From the NCBI GenBank assembly GCA_030428165.1, contig JAUIBG010000005.1, positions 1 to 33,220 of the forward strand: a DNA stretch of 33,220 nucleotides. The letters run 5' to 3'. Made by a program: the position numbers and the translations under genes. Positions 1 through 8,052 of the stretch are shown piece after piece. This DNA is from Actinomycetes bacterium. Lineage in GTDB: Bacteria > Actinomycetota > Actinomycetes > Actinomycetales > Demequinaceae. Each line of letters starts with the position of its first letter. Within the stretch, counting starts at the first letter, position 1. Below the pieces are notes generated by a model, which was given only the letters and a program-made list of their open reading frames with translations, did not search any database and was not told the origin of the DNA.

Positions 1-672
1 CGTCGGGCCGATCTCCACGATGTGGAGCCCAGCGGAGACCGCGGCTGCCATCAGGGCCTCCCAGCGCCGCGCGCTCGCCCACGAGCTCGCCGGGCCCGAG
101 ACGAAGGCGACGGAGCGGTGGCCGAGTCCGGCGAGGTGGTCGACGAGCTGGCCGATGCCCGGGACCACGTCGGGGGCGACCGAGAGCACGCCCTCGGCCG
201 CGCCGTTGATCATCACGATCGGGGTGCGACCAGCCAGCGTGCGGATCACGTCCCCCTCGAGTCGCGTGTTCGCGAGCACGACGCCGTCGGCTGCCGGCGC
301 GATGCGCTCGACCGTCGCGGCCTCGCGGTCCCCCGACTCCTGCGACTCGGCGAAGATCAGGGTGTAGCCCGCCTCCGCCGCCGCGCGCTCGGCTCCGCGG
401 AGCATGCCGAAGACGACCGGGTTGGTGATGTCCGAGACGACGAGCGCGATCGTGCCGCGGCGCCCGGTCGGCAGCGACCGCGCCATCGGGTTCACCTGGA
501 AGTTGAGCTCTTCGGCGACAGCACGGATGCGGGCCTCGGTCGCGGCGGACACGCGGCCCGGCTGGTTCAGTGCCCGCGACACTGTCGACGGATTGACGCC
601 GGCGCGCTCCGCGACGTCGTAGATGGTGGGCGCCGTCCGGCCCTGGCGCCTCTGCCTGGGTGTGTCTGACAT
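1..672 (-). CDS. LacI-family transcriptional regulator (C-terminus outside window)
   Basis: This is a DNA-binding repressor or activator of the LacI/GalR family, normally a dimer controlling sugar genes. The first 224 residues are present and the frame runs open off the left edge. Residues 17-36 form the helix-turn-helix (TIYDVAERAGVNPSTVSRAL), followed by the hinge helix around residues 55-63 (NPMARSL). The periplasmic-binding-protein-like sensor domain begins near residue 68 with the usual IALVVSDITNPVF-like strand. The start is the ATG at 672. A CAAGAT hexamer lies exactly 6 nt upstream, so the message may be leaderless; no good Shine-Dalgarno is visible. The gene is divergent from menG. 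The ligand and target operon are not in the window and cannot be named. Confidence 0.93.
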   Translation of the reverse strand, partial: MSDTPRQRRQGRTAPTIYDVAERAGVNPSTVSRALNQPGRVSAATEARIRAVAEELNFQVNPMARSLPTGRRGTIALVVSDITNPVVFGMLRGAERAAAEAGYTLIFAESQESGDREAATVERIAPAADGVVLANTRLEGDVIRTLAGRTPIVMINGAAEGVLSVAPDVVPGIGQLVDHLAGLGHRSVAFVSGPASSWASARRWEALMAAAVSAGLHIVEIGPT

Positions 673-706
673 GCGCCCATCTTGCCGCGAGATGCCGATA
701 CCGCTA

Positions 707-718
707 GGACCTGTGTCC
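707..718. promoter_or_regulatory. GGAC-N4-GTCC palindrome between lacI-type gene and menG
   Basis: GGACCTGTGTCC is a 4+4 inverted repeat in the 133-bp divergent spacer. Its geometry is the same as the GGAC-N4-GTCC core of the DosR-like box at 2244-2263, but the flanking G and C of that motif are missing here. It could also be an operator for the adjacent LacI protein, although it lacks the central CG step typical of LacI-family operators. The rest of the spacer shows only the menG ribosome binding site (AGGAGG, 795-800). Confidence 0.3.
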
Positions 719-805
719 GGTGTGGGGGGGTAATCGGAGTGCAAAAGTCATCACAACGGAAGTCCCCGCTTCCGATTGGGATAGTCCCCGACCCAGGAGG
801 TTGCC

Positions 806-1498
806 GTGCGTGCCACCCTTGCGAAGAACCCGGCCGACGTCGAGGCGATGTTCGACGACGTCGCCGCCCGCTACGACCTGACGAACTCCGTCATCACTGC
901 GGGTCAGGACACCTACTGGCGGTGGCGCACCGCCAGGACCATCAAGGCCGGACCAGGCGATCTGGTGCTGGACGTCGCCGCGGGCACGGGCCGCTCGGCG
1001 GAGCCGCTGCTGCGAGCGGGAGCCGATGTCGTCGCGTGCGACCTGTCGGGCGAGATGCTGCAGGTGGCCCGCGACCGCGTCCCCGGCCTGCGTACCGTGC
1101 AGGGCTCCGCGACGGCTCTCCCCTTCGAGGACGACGTGTTCGACGTGGTGACGATCTCTTTCGGCCTGCGCAACGTCGACCGTCCCCACATCGCCCTGGC
1201 CGAGATGCTCCGCGTCACCAAGCCCGGAGGGAAGCTCGTGGTCTGCGAGTTCTCGATGCCGGACGACCCGCTGGTGGCCCTCGCGCACGACGCGTACATG
1301 ACGCGCATCATCCCCACCCTCGTGAAGATGGTCACCCCGGCGTGCGACGCCTACGACTACCTCGCCGAGTCGATCCTCGGATGGCACTCGAAGGAGGAGC
1401 TGTCGGCCACGATCGCCGAGCAGGGCTGGGACGATGTCCGCTTCGCCCAGGTCACCTCGGGAATCGTCGCCATACACTCAGGCGTCAAGCCCGCGTAG
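806..1498 (+). CDS. menG: Demethylmenaquinone methyltransferase (UbiE/MenG family)
   Basis: The enzyme catalyses the last step of menaquinone synthesis, SAM-dependent C-methylation of demethylmenaquinone at the membrane face. The product is 230 residues, the normal family length. The N-terminal VEAMFDDVAARYDLTN signature (residues 12-27) is the UbiE family start, the SAM motif I is LDVAAGTGRS at 55-64, and SFGLRNV follows around residue 120, all typical of MenG. The GTG at 806 is chosen because AGGAGG (795-800) lies 5 nt upstream. The gene is not embedded in a men cluster. The next gene begins 58 nt downstream and may be co-transcribed. Confidence 0.93.
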   Translation: MRATLAKNPADVEAMFDDVAARYDLTNSVITAGQDTYWRWRTARTIKAGPGDLVLDVAAGTGRSAEPLLRAGADVVACDLSGEMLQVARDRVPGLRTVQGSATALPFEDDVFDVVTISFGLRNVDRPHIALAEMLRVTKPGGKLVVCEFSMPDDPLVALAHDAYMTRIIPTLVKMVTPACDAYDYLAESILGWHSKEELSATIAEQGWDDVRFAQVTSGIVAIHSGVKPA

Positions 1499-1556
1499 TC
1501 CGCGCGGCGACGCCAGCCGCCGCGTCCCAGGCGGCTTCCGCGAGGAGGCAGCACGC

Positions 1557-2192
1557 GTGCAGCACGACGACGGCATGACGATGGCCGAGCGCTGGGAGCA
1601 GCGCTACCGCGACGGCGAGATGCGATGGGGCACCTCGGTGAATCCCGCGCTGGCCGATGCGGCGGCTCGACTCGACCTTGTCCCTGGACGCGCGCTCGAC
1701 ATCGGCGCCGGCCACGGAGGCGACGCCGTCTTCCTCGCATCGTTGGGCTGGGACGTTGTCGCCGTCGACATCTCCCCCACCGCGCTGACGCGCGTCGCCA
1801 GCCTCGCTCAGGACCGGGGCGTCGCGGACCGCGTCGCCACCGAGGTCCACGACGTGTCGCAGACGCTTCCCGAAGGGCCGTTCGCGCTCATCGCCGCGGC
1901 GTTCGTGCACAGCCACGACGAGTTCGACCGCGATGCTGCGCTTCGCGAGGCGTCGACGCGACTCTCGGAGGGCGGCGCGCTCGTGGTGATCGACCACGGC
2001 TCCGCCGCTCCGTGGATGGGGCATCACGCGCACTGGGAGTTCCTCAGCCCCGCCGAGACGTGGGCCAGGCTCGCCCTCGGGGACGGCTTCTCGCTCGAGC
2101 AGGCCGAGTCGATCGAGCGCACCGCCACCGGCCCCTCAGGCGAGACGGCGCCTCTGATCGACACCGTCATCGTCGCCCGTCGCGACGCGTAG
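1557..2192 (+). CDS. Class I SAM-dependent methyltransferase, substrate unknown
   Basis: A 211-residue Rossmann-fold methyltransferase. Residues 12-30 (RWEQRYRDGEMRWGTSVNP) resemble the N-terminus of the TehB/thiopurine-methyltransferase-like group. Motif I is ALDIGAGHGGDA at 46-57, and the acidic end of strand 2 is VVAVDIS. The frame stays open upstream to 1434, but the GTG at 1557 has AGGAGG (1543-1548) 8 nt before it, and the alternative longer start would overlap menG and add low-complexity sequence. The position 58 nt after menG suggests co-transcription, without proving a quinone-related role. Detoxification of a metalloid or small thiol is a family-based possibility only. Confidence 0.82.
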   Translation: MQHDDGMTMAERWEQRYRDGEMRWGTSVNPALADAAARLDLVPGRALDIGAGHGGDAVFLASLGWDVVAVDISPTALTRVASLAQDRGVADRVATEVHDVSQTLPEGPFALIAAAFVHSHDEFDRDAALREASTRLSEGGALVVIDHGSAAPWMGHHAHWEFLSPAETWARLALGDGFSLEQAESIERTATGPSGETAPLIDTVIVARRDA

Positions 2193-2243
2193 GGTCACCC
2201 GCGCGGCCGCTCGCACCGGCATCGGCGCTCACCGGAAACCGGA

Positions 2244-2263
2244 CAAGGGACCCAAGTCCCCCA
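2244..2263 (+). promoter_or_regulatory. DosR/DevR-like palindromic box upstream of the 2-oxoacid oxidoreductase operon
   Basis: The sequence CAAGGGACCCAAGTCCCCCA contains GGGAC-N3-AGTCCC, which matches both half-sites of the mycobacterial DosR/DevR consensus TTSGGGACTWWAGTCCCSAA, although the outer bases and the central T are not conserved. Its centre lies about 41-42 bp upstream of the start site predicted from the TACCGT -10 element at 2283-2288. That is where DevR-type activators overlap the -35 region, and no recognisable -35 hexamer is present, as expected for an activator-dependent promoter. The regulator gene itself is not in the window. Confidence 0.55.
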
Positions 2264-2282
2264 ATACCCGCCGGGGTGTGCC

Positions 2283-2288
2283 TACCGT
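2283..2288 (+). promoter_or_regulatory. -10 element for the oxidoreductase operon
   Basis: TACCGT is the same hexamer that stands 6 nt before the leaderless ATG at 27263. It predicts a start near 2295 and a leader of about 67 nt. No -35 match lies at 16-18 bp; that position is taken by the DosR-like box. Confidence 0.45.
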
Positions 2289-2361
2289 GAAGTGAGGCGC
2301 ATCGACGGGCCGAGCTCCCGCGTTCCCACGGGCTCCGACGGGCGCCGTGAAGAGGGCTGCG

Positions 2362-2985
2362 ATGAGGCAGGTCAGAGTCCATGGGCGGGGCGGCCAGGGG
2401 GTCGTCACCGCGGCGGAGATGCTCGCGAGGACGGGATTCATGGCGGGCCACGAGGCCCAGGCAATCCCCTCGTTCGGATCCGAGCGCACCGGCGCTCCCG
2501 TGATCGCGTACTGCCGCTTCGACGACCGTCCACTGCGCACACGCGAGCCGGTGCTCCACCCCGACGTCGTGCTCGTCCAGGATCCGACGCTGCTCGTGTC
2601 GGAGCGGGTCTTCGACGGGGTGCCTGACGGCGGCGTGGTGATCGTGAACACCGAGGGCGACGCTGACGACGTGCGGACCCAGGCCGGGGTCGACAGGCCG
2701 GGCGTCGACGTCATCACGGTGCCGGCGATGCGCATCACGATGGAGCACCTCGGCACCCCCAGGCCGTCAGCGGCGATGTCGGGCGCCTACGCGGCAGTCT
2801 CCGACGACATCACCCTCGAGGCGATCCAGGCCGTCTACCGCACCCGATTCCCAGGACGCGTCGGCGAGGCCAACGCCAGGGCCGCAGCCGCGGCGCGTGC
2901 GCATGTCGCGGCGCAGCTCGCCGGCGAGGACCCGGAACAGGCGGCGGCCGCCGCGGTCGACGCGATGGAGGTGTCCCATGCGTGA
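2362..2985 (+). CDS. porG: 2-oxoacid:ferredoxin oxidoreductase gamma subunit (pyruvate type)
   Basis: Gamma subunit, 207 residues, of a thiamine-diphosphate oxidoreductase that oxidatively decarboxylates a 2-oxoacid to acyl-CoA. The family signature GRGGQGVVTAAEML lies at residues 6-19, and PSFGSERTGAPV around 38-49 is the CoA-associated gamma motif of the PorG group. I chose the ATG at 2362 because GAAGAGGG lies just upstream (2349-2356); a GTG at 2347 would add five residues. The 3' end overlaps the alpha gene by 8 nt, so translation is coupled. Residues from about 170 are an alanine-rich tail. Pyruvate is the likeliest substrate from family resemblance, but 2-oxoisovalerate or an aryl-glyoxylate cannot be excluded. 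Confidence 0.9.
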   Translation: MRQVRVHGRGGQGVVTAAEMLARTGFMAGHEAQAIPSFGSERTGAPVIAYCRFDDRPLRTREPVLHPDVVLVQDPTLLVSERVFDGVPDGGVVIVNTEGDADDVRTQAGVDRPGVDVITVPAMRITMEHLGTPRPSAAMSGAYAAVSDDITLEAIQAVYRTRFPGRVGEANARAAAAARAHVAAQLAGEDPEQAAAAAVDAMEVSHA

Positions 2986-4207
2986 GGTGCTCGAGGGCTC
3001 GCAGGCCGTGGCGATGGCGGTGGCCCGCTGCCGGCCCGGTGTCGTGTGCGCGTACCCGATCTCGCCGCAGACCCACATCGTCGAGGCACTGTCGCGCATG
3101 TCGCGTACCGGGGAGCTCACCGACTGCGAGTATGTGAACGTCGAGTCGGAGTTCTCCGCGATGTCGGTGTCGATCGGCTCGTCTGCCGCGGGATCGCGCA
3201 CCTACACGGCGACAGCCTCGCAGGGCCTGCTGTACATGGCCGAGGCCGTCTACAACGCCGCCGGCATGGGTCTGCCCATCGTGATGACCGTGGCCAACAG
3301 GGCGATCGGCGCGCCGATCAACATTTGGAACGATCACTCGGACTCGATGGCCATGCGCGACGCCGGGTGGCTGCAGCTGTTCGCGATGGACAACCAGGAG
3401 GCCGCCGATCTCCACGTCATCGCCTTCGCGGTCGCGGAGGAGCTGGGGATGCCCGCCATGGTGTGCATGGACGGCTTCGTCCTCACCCACGCGTCCGACG
3501 TGGTCGACGTGCCATCGGCCGAGGACATCGACGCCTTCCTCCCTCCGTTCCGTCCGCTGCAGTCGCTCGACGTCGAGAACCCGGCGACGATCGGCACGAT
3601 GGCGGGCCCGGAGTCCTTCACGGAGACCAAGTACCTCCAGCACATGCGCTTCCTCGACGCGGCCGATGTGATCGCCTCCTGGTCGGCGCGGTTCGCCGAG
3701 CGCTTCGGCAGGGAGGCCGGCGGCCTGGTCGCGCGATTCGACCCCGACACGCTCGACCGCAGCGCGACCGCGCCGCCCGCGAAGTGGGACGACGTCACCG
3801 TGATCGCGATGGGATCGGTGCTCGGCACCCTGCAGGCCGCGATCGAGCCGATGCGCGCCGCAGGCGCGCACGTGAGGCTCGTCGGCATCAGCGCGTTCCG
3901 CCCGTTCCCGACCCAGGCGCTGCGCGACGCGGTGGGCGCGAGCCGCAACATCGTCGTGGTCGACCGCGCACTCGAGCTGGGCGCCCAGGGCGTGCTCACG
4001 AGCTGCGTCGGAGGCGCCCTGGTGGGCACGGGCTCGCGCATCCACTCGGTAGTCGCGGGCCTGGGCGGCAGGCCGATCCTCGCCAGCTCGCTCACCGCGG
4101 TGATCCAGCGCGCGATCGACGGCGATCTGCGCAGGCTCGAGTTCCTCGACCTGAAGGAGGGCGGGGTCCCGGCCCCGAGCCTCGGAGCCACGGAGGTGTC
4201 GCGATGA
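2978..4207 (+). CDS. porA: 2-oxoacid:ferredoxin oxidoreductase alpha subunit
   Basis: Alpha subunit, 409 residues, holding the pyrimidine-binding domain for thiamine diphosphate and the transketolase C-terminal domain. YPISPQT at 26-32 is the typical substrate/TPP motif, VESEFSAMSVSIGSSAAG follows at about 55-72, and the block INIWNDHSDSMAMRDAGW near residue 115 closely resembles PorA of archaeal and Thermotoga pyruvate oxidoreductases. The C-terminal third carries VRLVGISAFRPFP. The ATG at 2978 has GGAGG at 2967-2971. The gene overlaps the gamma gene by 8 nt and the beta gene by 4 nt (ATGA), so subunits are likely made in fixed ratio. Such enzymes are usually oxygen-sensitive. Confidence 0.93.
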   Translation: MREVLEGSQAVAMAVARCRPGVVCAYPISPQTHIVEALSRMSRTGELTDCEYVNVESEFSAMSVSIGSSAAGSRTYTATASQGLLYMAEAVYNAAGMGLPIVMTVANRAIGAPINIWNDHSDSMAMRDAGWLQLFAMDNQEAADLHVIAFAVAEELGMPAMVCMDGFVLTHASDVVDVPSAEDIDAFLPPFRPLQSLDVENPATIGTMAGPESFTETKYLQHMRFLDAADVIASWSARFAERFGREAGGLVARFDPDTLDRSATAPPAKWDDVTVIAMGSVLGTLQAAIEPMRAAGAHVRLVGISAFRPFPTQALRDAVGASRNIVVVDRALELGAQGVLTSCVGGALVGTGSRIHSVVAGLGGRPILASSLTAVIQRAIDGDLRRLEFLDLKEGGVPAPSLGATEVSR

Positions 4208-5199
4208 CCACCGTCCACATCCCCTTCATGCAGACCGGCACGCTCGCCGTCGGCGGACGCCTGCTGGACCTCGAGGAGCGCTCGGTCCAGTCCCAGGCCG
4301 ACAGGCCGTCGTCGCTCACCAAGGGGCACCGCGCCTGCCAGGGCTGCGCCGAGGCGCTCGCTGCCAGGTGGGTCATGGACACGGCCGTCGAGGAGTCAGG
4401 AGGCAAGCTGATCGTCGCGAATGCCACGGGCTGCCTCGAGGTGTTCTCGACGCTCTACCCGGAGAGCGCCTGGAAGCCGCCGTGGATCCACTCGCTGTTC
4501 GCCAACGCCGCCGCGGTGGCCACCGGCATCGCCTCGGCGCTCAGAGCGCAGGGCCGCGACGACGTGCGCGTCCTCGCGCAGGGCGGCGACGGCGGCACGG
4601 TCGACATCGGCCTGGCCGCGGTGAGCGGGATGTTCGAGCGCAATGACGACGTGCTCTATGTCTGCTACGACAACCAGGGCTACATGAACACGGGCGTGCA
4701 GCGGTCGTCCGCCACGCCGCCCACCGCGCGCACCGCCACGACTCCTGCGGTCGGCAAGGCTCCAGGGGCGCCGTACGGCCAGGGCAAGTCGATGCCCAAG
4801 ATCGCGATGGCCCACGAGATCCCCTACGTGGCGACCGCGACGGTCGCGGACCTCAGGGACCTCGAGTCCAAGGTGCGCACGGCCATGTCGATGCACGGTG
4901 CGCGGTACCTCCACGTGCTGGTGCCGTGCCCGGTGGGCTGGGGCACCTCCGCCGCGCAGTCGATCGCCCTGTCGAGGGCGGCGGTCGAGTCCGGCATCTT
5001 CCCGGTGCTCGAGGCGCGCGACGGGGAGATTGTCGCGACGCACCCCATCAGGGAGCGCGTTGACGTCGAGGAGTACCTGCGTCCGCAGGCGCGCTTCGCG
5101 CACCTGTTCAAGCCCGGCGGCGAGGAGGGACTGGAGCGCTGGAGGGCGCTCGCGGAGGCCAACATCCGCCGCTTCCGACTCACGGAGGCGACGCCATGA
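4204..5199 (+). CDS. porB: 2-oxoacid:ferredoxin oxidoreductase beta subunit
   Basis: Beta subunit, 331 residues, with the diphosphate half of the TPP site and one proximal [4Fe-4S] cluster. Cluster ligands are visible as Cys45 and Cys48 (HRACQGC), Cys77 (NATGCLEV) and Cys242 (VPCPVGW), the arrangement known from pyruvate:ferredoxin oxidoreductases. The Mg-TPP motif is GGDGGTVDIG at 127-136, closing at Asn157 in CYDNQGYMNTG. The N-terminal 35 residues before the first Cys are longer than in many relatives. The ATG at 4204 overlaps the alpha stop (ATGA) and has GGAGG at 4192-4196. It overlaps the next gene in the same way, which argues that the flavoprotein downstream belongs to the same complex. 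Confidence 0.94.
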   Translation: MTTVHIPFMQTGTLAVGGRLLDLEERSVQSQADRPSSLTKGHRACQGCAEALAARWVMDTAVEESGGKLIVANATGCLEVFSTLYPESAWKPPWIHSLFANAAAVATGIASALRAQGRDDVRVLAQGGDGGTVDIGLAAVSGMFERNDDVLYVCYDNQGYMNTGVQRSSATPPTARTATTPAVGKAPGAPYGQGKSMPKIAMAHEIPYVATATVADLRDLESKVRTAMSMHGARYLHVLVPCPVGWGTSAAQSIALSRAAVESGIFPVLEARDGEIVATHPIRERVDVEEYLRPQARFAHLFKPGGEEGLERWRALAEANIRRFRLTEATP

Positions 5200-6839
5200 G
5201 CAGCCACGACGCTCCCCCGACGCACGGACTGTCGACGTCTCCGGCGACGTCGCTCGCGTATCACACGGGGACCTGGAGGACCGAGCGGCCGGTCTACGTC
5301 GAGCTCACTCCCCCGTGCCAGCTCGCCTGCCCCTCGGGCGAGGACATCCGCGGGTGGCTGGGCGCCGCCCAGGAAGGCGCTCCCGGCACCGAGAAGGCAT
5401 GGCGGCGCATCGTCAACACCAACCCGTTCCCCGCCGTGATGGGGCGGATCTGCTACCACCCGTGCCAGGAGGGATGCAACCGCGGCGAACTCGACGAGGA
5501 GGTCGGCATCAACGCCGTGGAGCGCTTCCTGGGCGACGCGGCGCTGGCGGCGGGCTGGGCGCTGCCGGCGCCGTCCGCCGCGACCGGCAGGCGGGTCCTG
5601 GTGGTCGGCTCCGGCCCTGCCGGCCTCTCCGCGGCGTACCACCTGCGCCGCATGGGCCACGAGGTCACAGTGCGCGAGGCCGCGGCCGAGCCCGGCGGGA
5701 TGATGCGCTACGGCATCCCCGCCTACCGACTGCCACGCGACGTGCTCGCCGCCGAGATCCAGCGCATCGTCGACATCGGGGTGGTCATCGAGTGCTCGAC
5801 GCGCGTCACCGACCTGGCGCAGGCGCAGCGCGACTTCGACGCCGTCGTGCTGACGGTCGGCGCGGGCATCGGCCACCACGTCGACATCCCCGCGGGGGCC
5901 GCCGCCAAGATCGTCGACGCGATCGACGTCCTGCGCGAGACCGCCGAGGGGCACCCGCCCATGCTCGGCCGCAAGGTGGCCGTCTACGGCGGCGGCAACA
6001 CGGCGATGGACGCCGCGCGCACCGCCAAGCGCATCGGCGCGTCCGACGCCGTCGTCGTCTACCGCCGCACCCGCGAGCAGATGCCGGCGCACCCCACGGA
6101 GCTGGAGGACGCCATCGGCGAAGGCGTGCGCGTGCAGTGGCTGTCCACGATCGCGCAGGTCGAGGGTGAGCGCCTCACGATCGAGCGGATGGAGCTCGAC
6201 GAGGACGGCAGGCCGCACGGGACCGGCGAGTTCGAGGAGCTCGACGCCGATGCGGTGGTGCTCGCCGTCGGTCAGGACGCCGACCTGTCGCTACTCGAGG
6301 GCGCCACCGACATCTCGGTGAACGACGGCGTCGTCGCGGTGGACGAGGGCACCATGATGACCGGCAGGCCGGGGGTGTTCGCCGCGGGCGACGTCTCGCC
6401 AGGCTCGCGCACCGCGACCTACGCGATCGGACGCGGGCACCGCGCGGCCCGCGCGGTCGACCGCTTCCTCGCCGGCCTTCCGATGCCCGCCGAGCCGCCG
6501 GCGCGGGAGGCCACCTACGCGCGCCTCAACACGTGGTACTACTCCGACGCACCCAAGCAGCACAGGGCGACTCTGGAGGCGGCCAGGAGGGTCACGGGCT
6601 TCGAGGAGGTCATGCAGGGTCTCGACGCCGAGCATGCCGTGTTCGAGGCGCGCAGGTGCATGTCCTGCGGCAGCTGCTTCGAGTGCGACAACTGCTTTGG
6701 CATGTGCCCTGACGACGCGATCAGGAAACTCGGGCCGGGGCTGAAGTTCGAGATCGACTACGACTACTGCAAGGGATGCGGGATCTGCGCGAACGAGTGC
6801 CCTGCGGGCTCGATCGACATGATCCCCGAGATCAAGTAG
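5196..6839 (+). CDS. GltD-like FAD/NAD(P) oxidoreductase with C-terminal 2x[4Fe-4S] ferredoxin domain
   Basis: This 547-residue protein probably moves electrons between the 2-oxoacid enzyme and NAD(P). Residues 41-94 form a GltD-type N-terminal iron-sulfur domain (Cys41, 45, 86, 90, 94). The FAD Rossmann motif VLVVGSGPAG lies at 134-143, the second dinucleotide motif VYGGGNTAMDA near 264-274, and FAAGDV near residue 400. The tail from about 486 is a dicluster ferredoxin: a cysteine-dense first site (488, 491, 494, 497, 500, 504) and a classical CxxCxxCxxxCP at 525-536. The separate delta (ferredoxin) subunit usual in four-subunit oxidoreductases is absent from the operon, so this tail may replace it. 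Phenylglyoxylate:NAD oxidoreductase (PadEFGHI) is a known precedent for an added FAD/NAD subunit. The start overlaps porB by 4 nt. Confidence 0.9.
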   Translation: MSSHDAPPTHGLSTSPATSLAYHTGTWRTERPVYVELTPPCQLACPSGEDIRGWLGAAQEGAPGTEKAWRRIVNTNPFPAVMGRICYHPCQEGCNRGELDEEVGINAVERFLGDAALAAGWALPAPSAATGRRVLVVGSGPAGLSAAYHLRRMGHEVTVREAAAEPGGMMRYGIPAYRLPRDVLAAEIQRIVDIGVVIECSTRVTDLAQAQRDFDAVVLTVGAGIGHHVDIPAGAAAKIVDAIDVLRETAEGHPPMLGRKVAVYGGGNTAMDAARTAKRIGASDAVVVYRRTREQMPAHPTELEDAIGEGVRVQWLSTIAQVEGERLTIERMELDEDGRPHGTGEFEELDADAVVLAVGQDADLSLLEGATDISVNDGVVAVDEGTMMTGRPGVFAAGDVSPGSRTATYAIGRGHRAARAVDRFLAGLPMPAEPPAREATYARLNTWYYSDAPKQHRATLEAARRVTGFEEVMQGLDAEHAVFEARRCMSCGSCFECDNCFGMCPDDAIRKLGPGLKFEIDYDYCKGCGICANECPAGSIDMIPEIK

Positions 6840-8052
6840 ACGAGGCCGGCGTCGCGTGGACGGGGACCCGCGCGGCGCCGGTCGCCCGTCCCCATCGCAG
6901 CACGGCGAAGGCCACGAGGCCCGCGACGAGCGCCCAGAAGGCGGCGCCCACGCCCGCCACGGTGACGCCTGAGGCAGCCACCACTAAGGTCAGCGCCGCC
7001 GGGATCCTGTCGCACTCCTCACGCATCGCGGCCGCGAGGGAGGCTGCCAGAGTGCCCAGCAGCGCCAGGCCGGCGACCGACTCGATCACGCCAGCCGGCG
7101 CCAGCGCCACGACGGCGGTCACGGTCGTCGCGCCGAGACCCAGCACCAGGTACGACGCTCCGGCGGACACCGAGGCGATCCATCTGCGCGCAGGGTCGGG
7201 ATGCGCCTCGGCCGATGCCGGCAGCGCCGCAGTGATCGCCGCGAGATTGACCGCGTGCCCGCCAAACGGGGCCGAGACGGCAGAGAGCGCGCCGGTGACG
7301 AGCATCGCCGGCCGCCACGGGACCGCGTAGCCGAGGCCCGACATCACCGCGGCGCCCGGCACGTTCTGGGACGCCATCGTGACGAGGTACAGCGGTAGCG
7401 CGATACCGACGACGGCCGCCAGGTCGAGCGACGGAGCGGTGAGGCTGAGCGCAGGCCAGGCGAGCACGGAGAGCCCACCGGAGAGCGCCGCGTCCACGGC
7501 GACGATGCCGAGCGCGACGGCGAACGCCGCGGGCGCCGACCACCGCGGCGCGAGCCGCTGGAGCACCAGCCAGACCAGGATCACTGGCGCGACGACGAGC
7601 GGCGTCGCGATCGCGGCGGTGACCGGCGCGAGGCACAGCGGCACCAGCACGCCGGCGAGCATCGCCTGGGCGATCGCCGGAGGAATCCTGGCGATCGCCC
7701 TGCCGAGCGCTCCCCACAGCCCGGTGACGACGATCAGGACGCTGGAGACGAGGAAGGCGCCGACCGCGGCGGACCACCCGCCCTGCAGCGCCGCGGAGGC
7801 GGCCAGCATCGCGGCGCCCGGGGTCGACCACGCCAGGGTGACCGGCATGCGATAGCGCAGCGACATGGCGATGATGCCGATGCCCTGGGCGAGGCTCAGC
7901 GCCACCAGTCCTGAGGCGGCCTGGTCGGCATCGGCGCCGACGGCCCGGAGGCCGGCGATCACGACGGCGAACGACGACGAGAAGCCCACGAGCGCTGCCA
8001 CGACGCCGATCGACGCCGCGTGCCACCTGAAGGGATCGCGAGTATGTTCCAT
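6832..8052 (-). CDS. benE: BenE/YdcO-family membrane transporter
   Basis: A 406-residue hydrophobic protein with about 12 membrane segments, resembling the benzoate/H+ symporter BenE family. Family motifs include LVGFSSSFAVVIAGL near the N-terminus, LAWSTPGAAML around residue 72, and the LVTMASQNVPG stretch around residue 225. The ATG at 8052 lies 7 nt from a TAGTGT -10 hexamer whose TTCTGA -35 is 17 bp further, so the message is probably leaderless. The 3' end overlaps the convergent flavoprotein gene by 8 bp. The gene is divergent from an XRE-cupin regulator, the same pairing as ydcO next to ydcN (sutR) in E. coli. Benzoate transport is not proven; no aromatic-degradation genes are nearby. 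Confidence 0.86.
   Translation of the reverse strand: MEHTRDPFRWHAASIGVVAALVGFSSSFAVVIAGLRAVGADADQAASGLVALSLAQGIGIIAMSLRYRMPVTLAWSTPGAAMLAASAALQGGWSAAVGAFLVSSVLIVVTGLWGALGRAIARIPPAIAQAMLAGVLVPLCLAPVTAAIATPLVVAPVILVWLVLQRLAPRWSAPAAFAVALGIVAVDAALSGGLSVLAWPALSLTAPSLDLAAVVGIALPLYLVTMASQNVPGAAVMSGLGYAVPWRPAMLVTGALSAVSAPFGGHAVNLAAITAALPASAEAHPDPARRWIASVSAGASYLVLGLGATTVTAVVALAPAGVIESVAGLALLGTLAASLAAAMREECDRIPAALTLVVAASGVTVAGVGAAFWALVAGLVAFAVLRWGRATGAARVPVHATPASST

Noticed and set aside
2193-2361. Riboswitch ahead of the oxidoreductase operon
   Set aside because: The leader is short and shows no conserved fold. The palindrome lies upstream of the predicted start and is better read as a protein site.
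3046-5199. Long plus-strand frame of 717 codons across porA and porB
   Set aside because: Its first half is a frame-shifted, Arg-rich shadow of porA. Only the part from 4204 is the real beta subunit.
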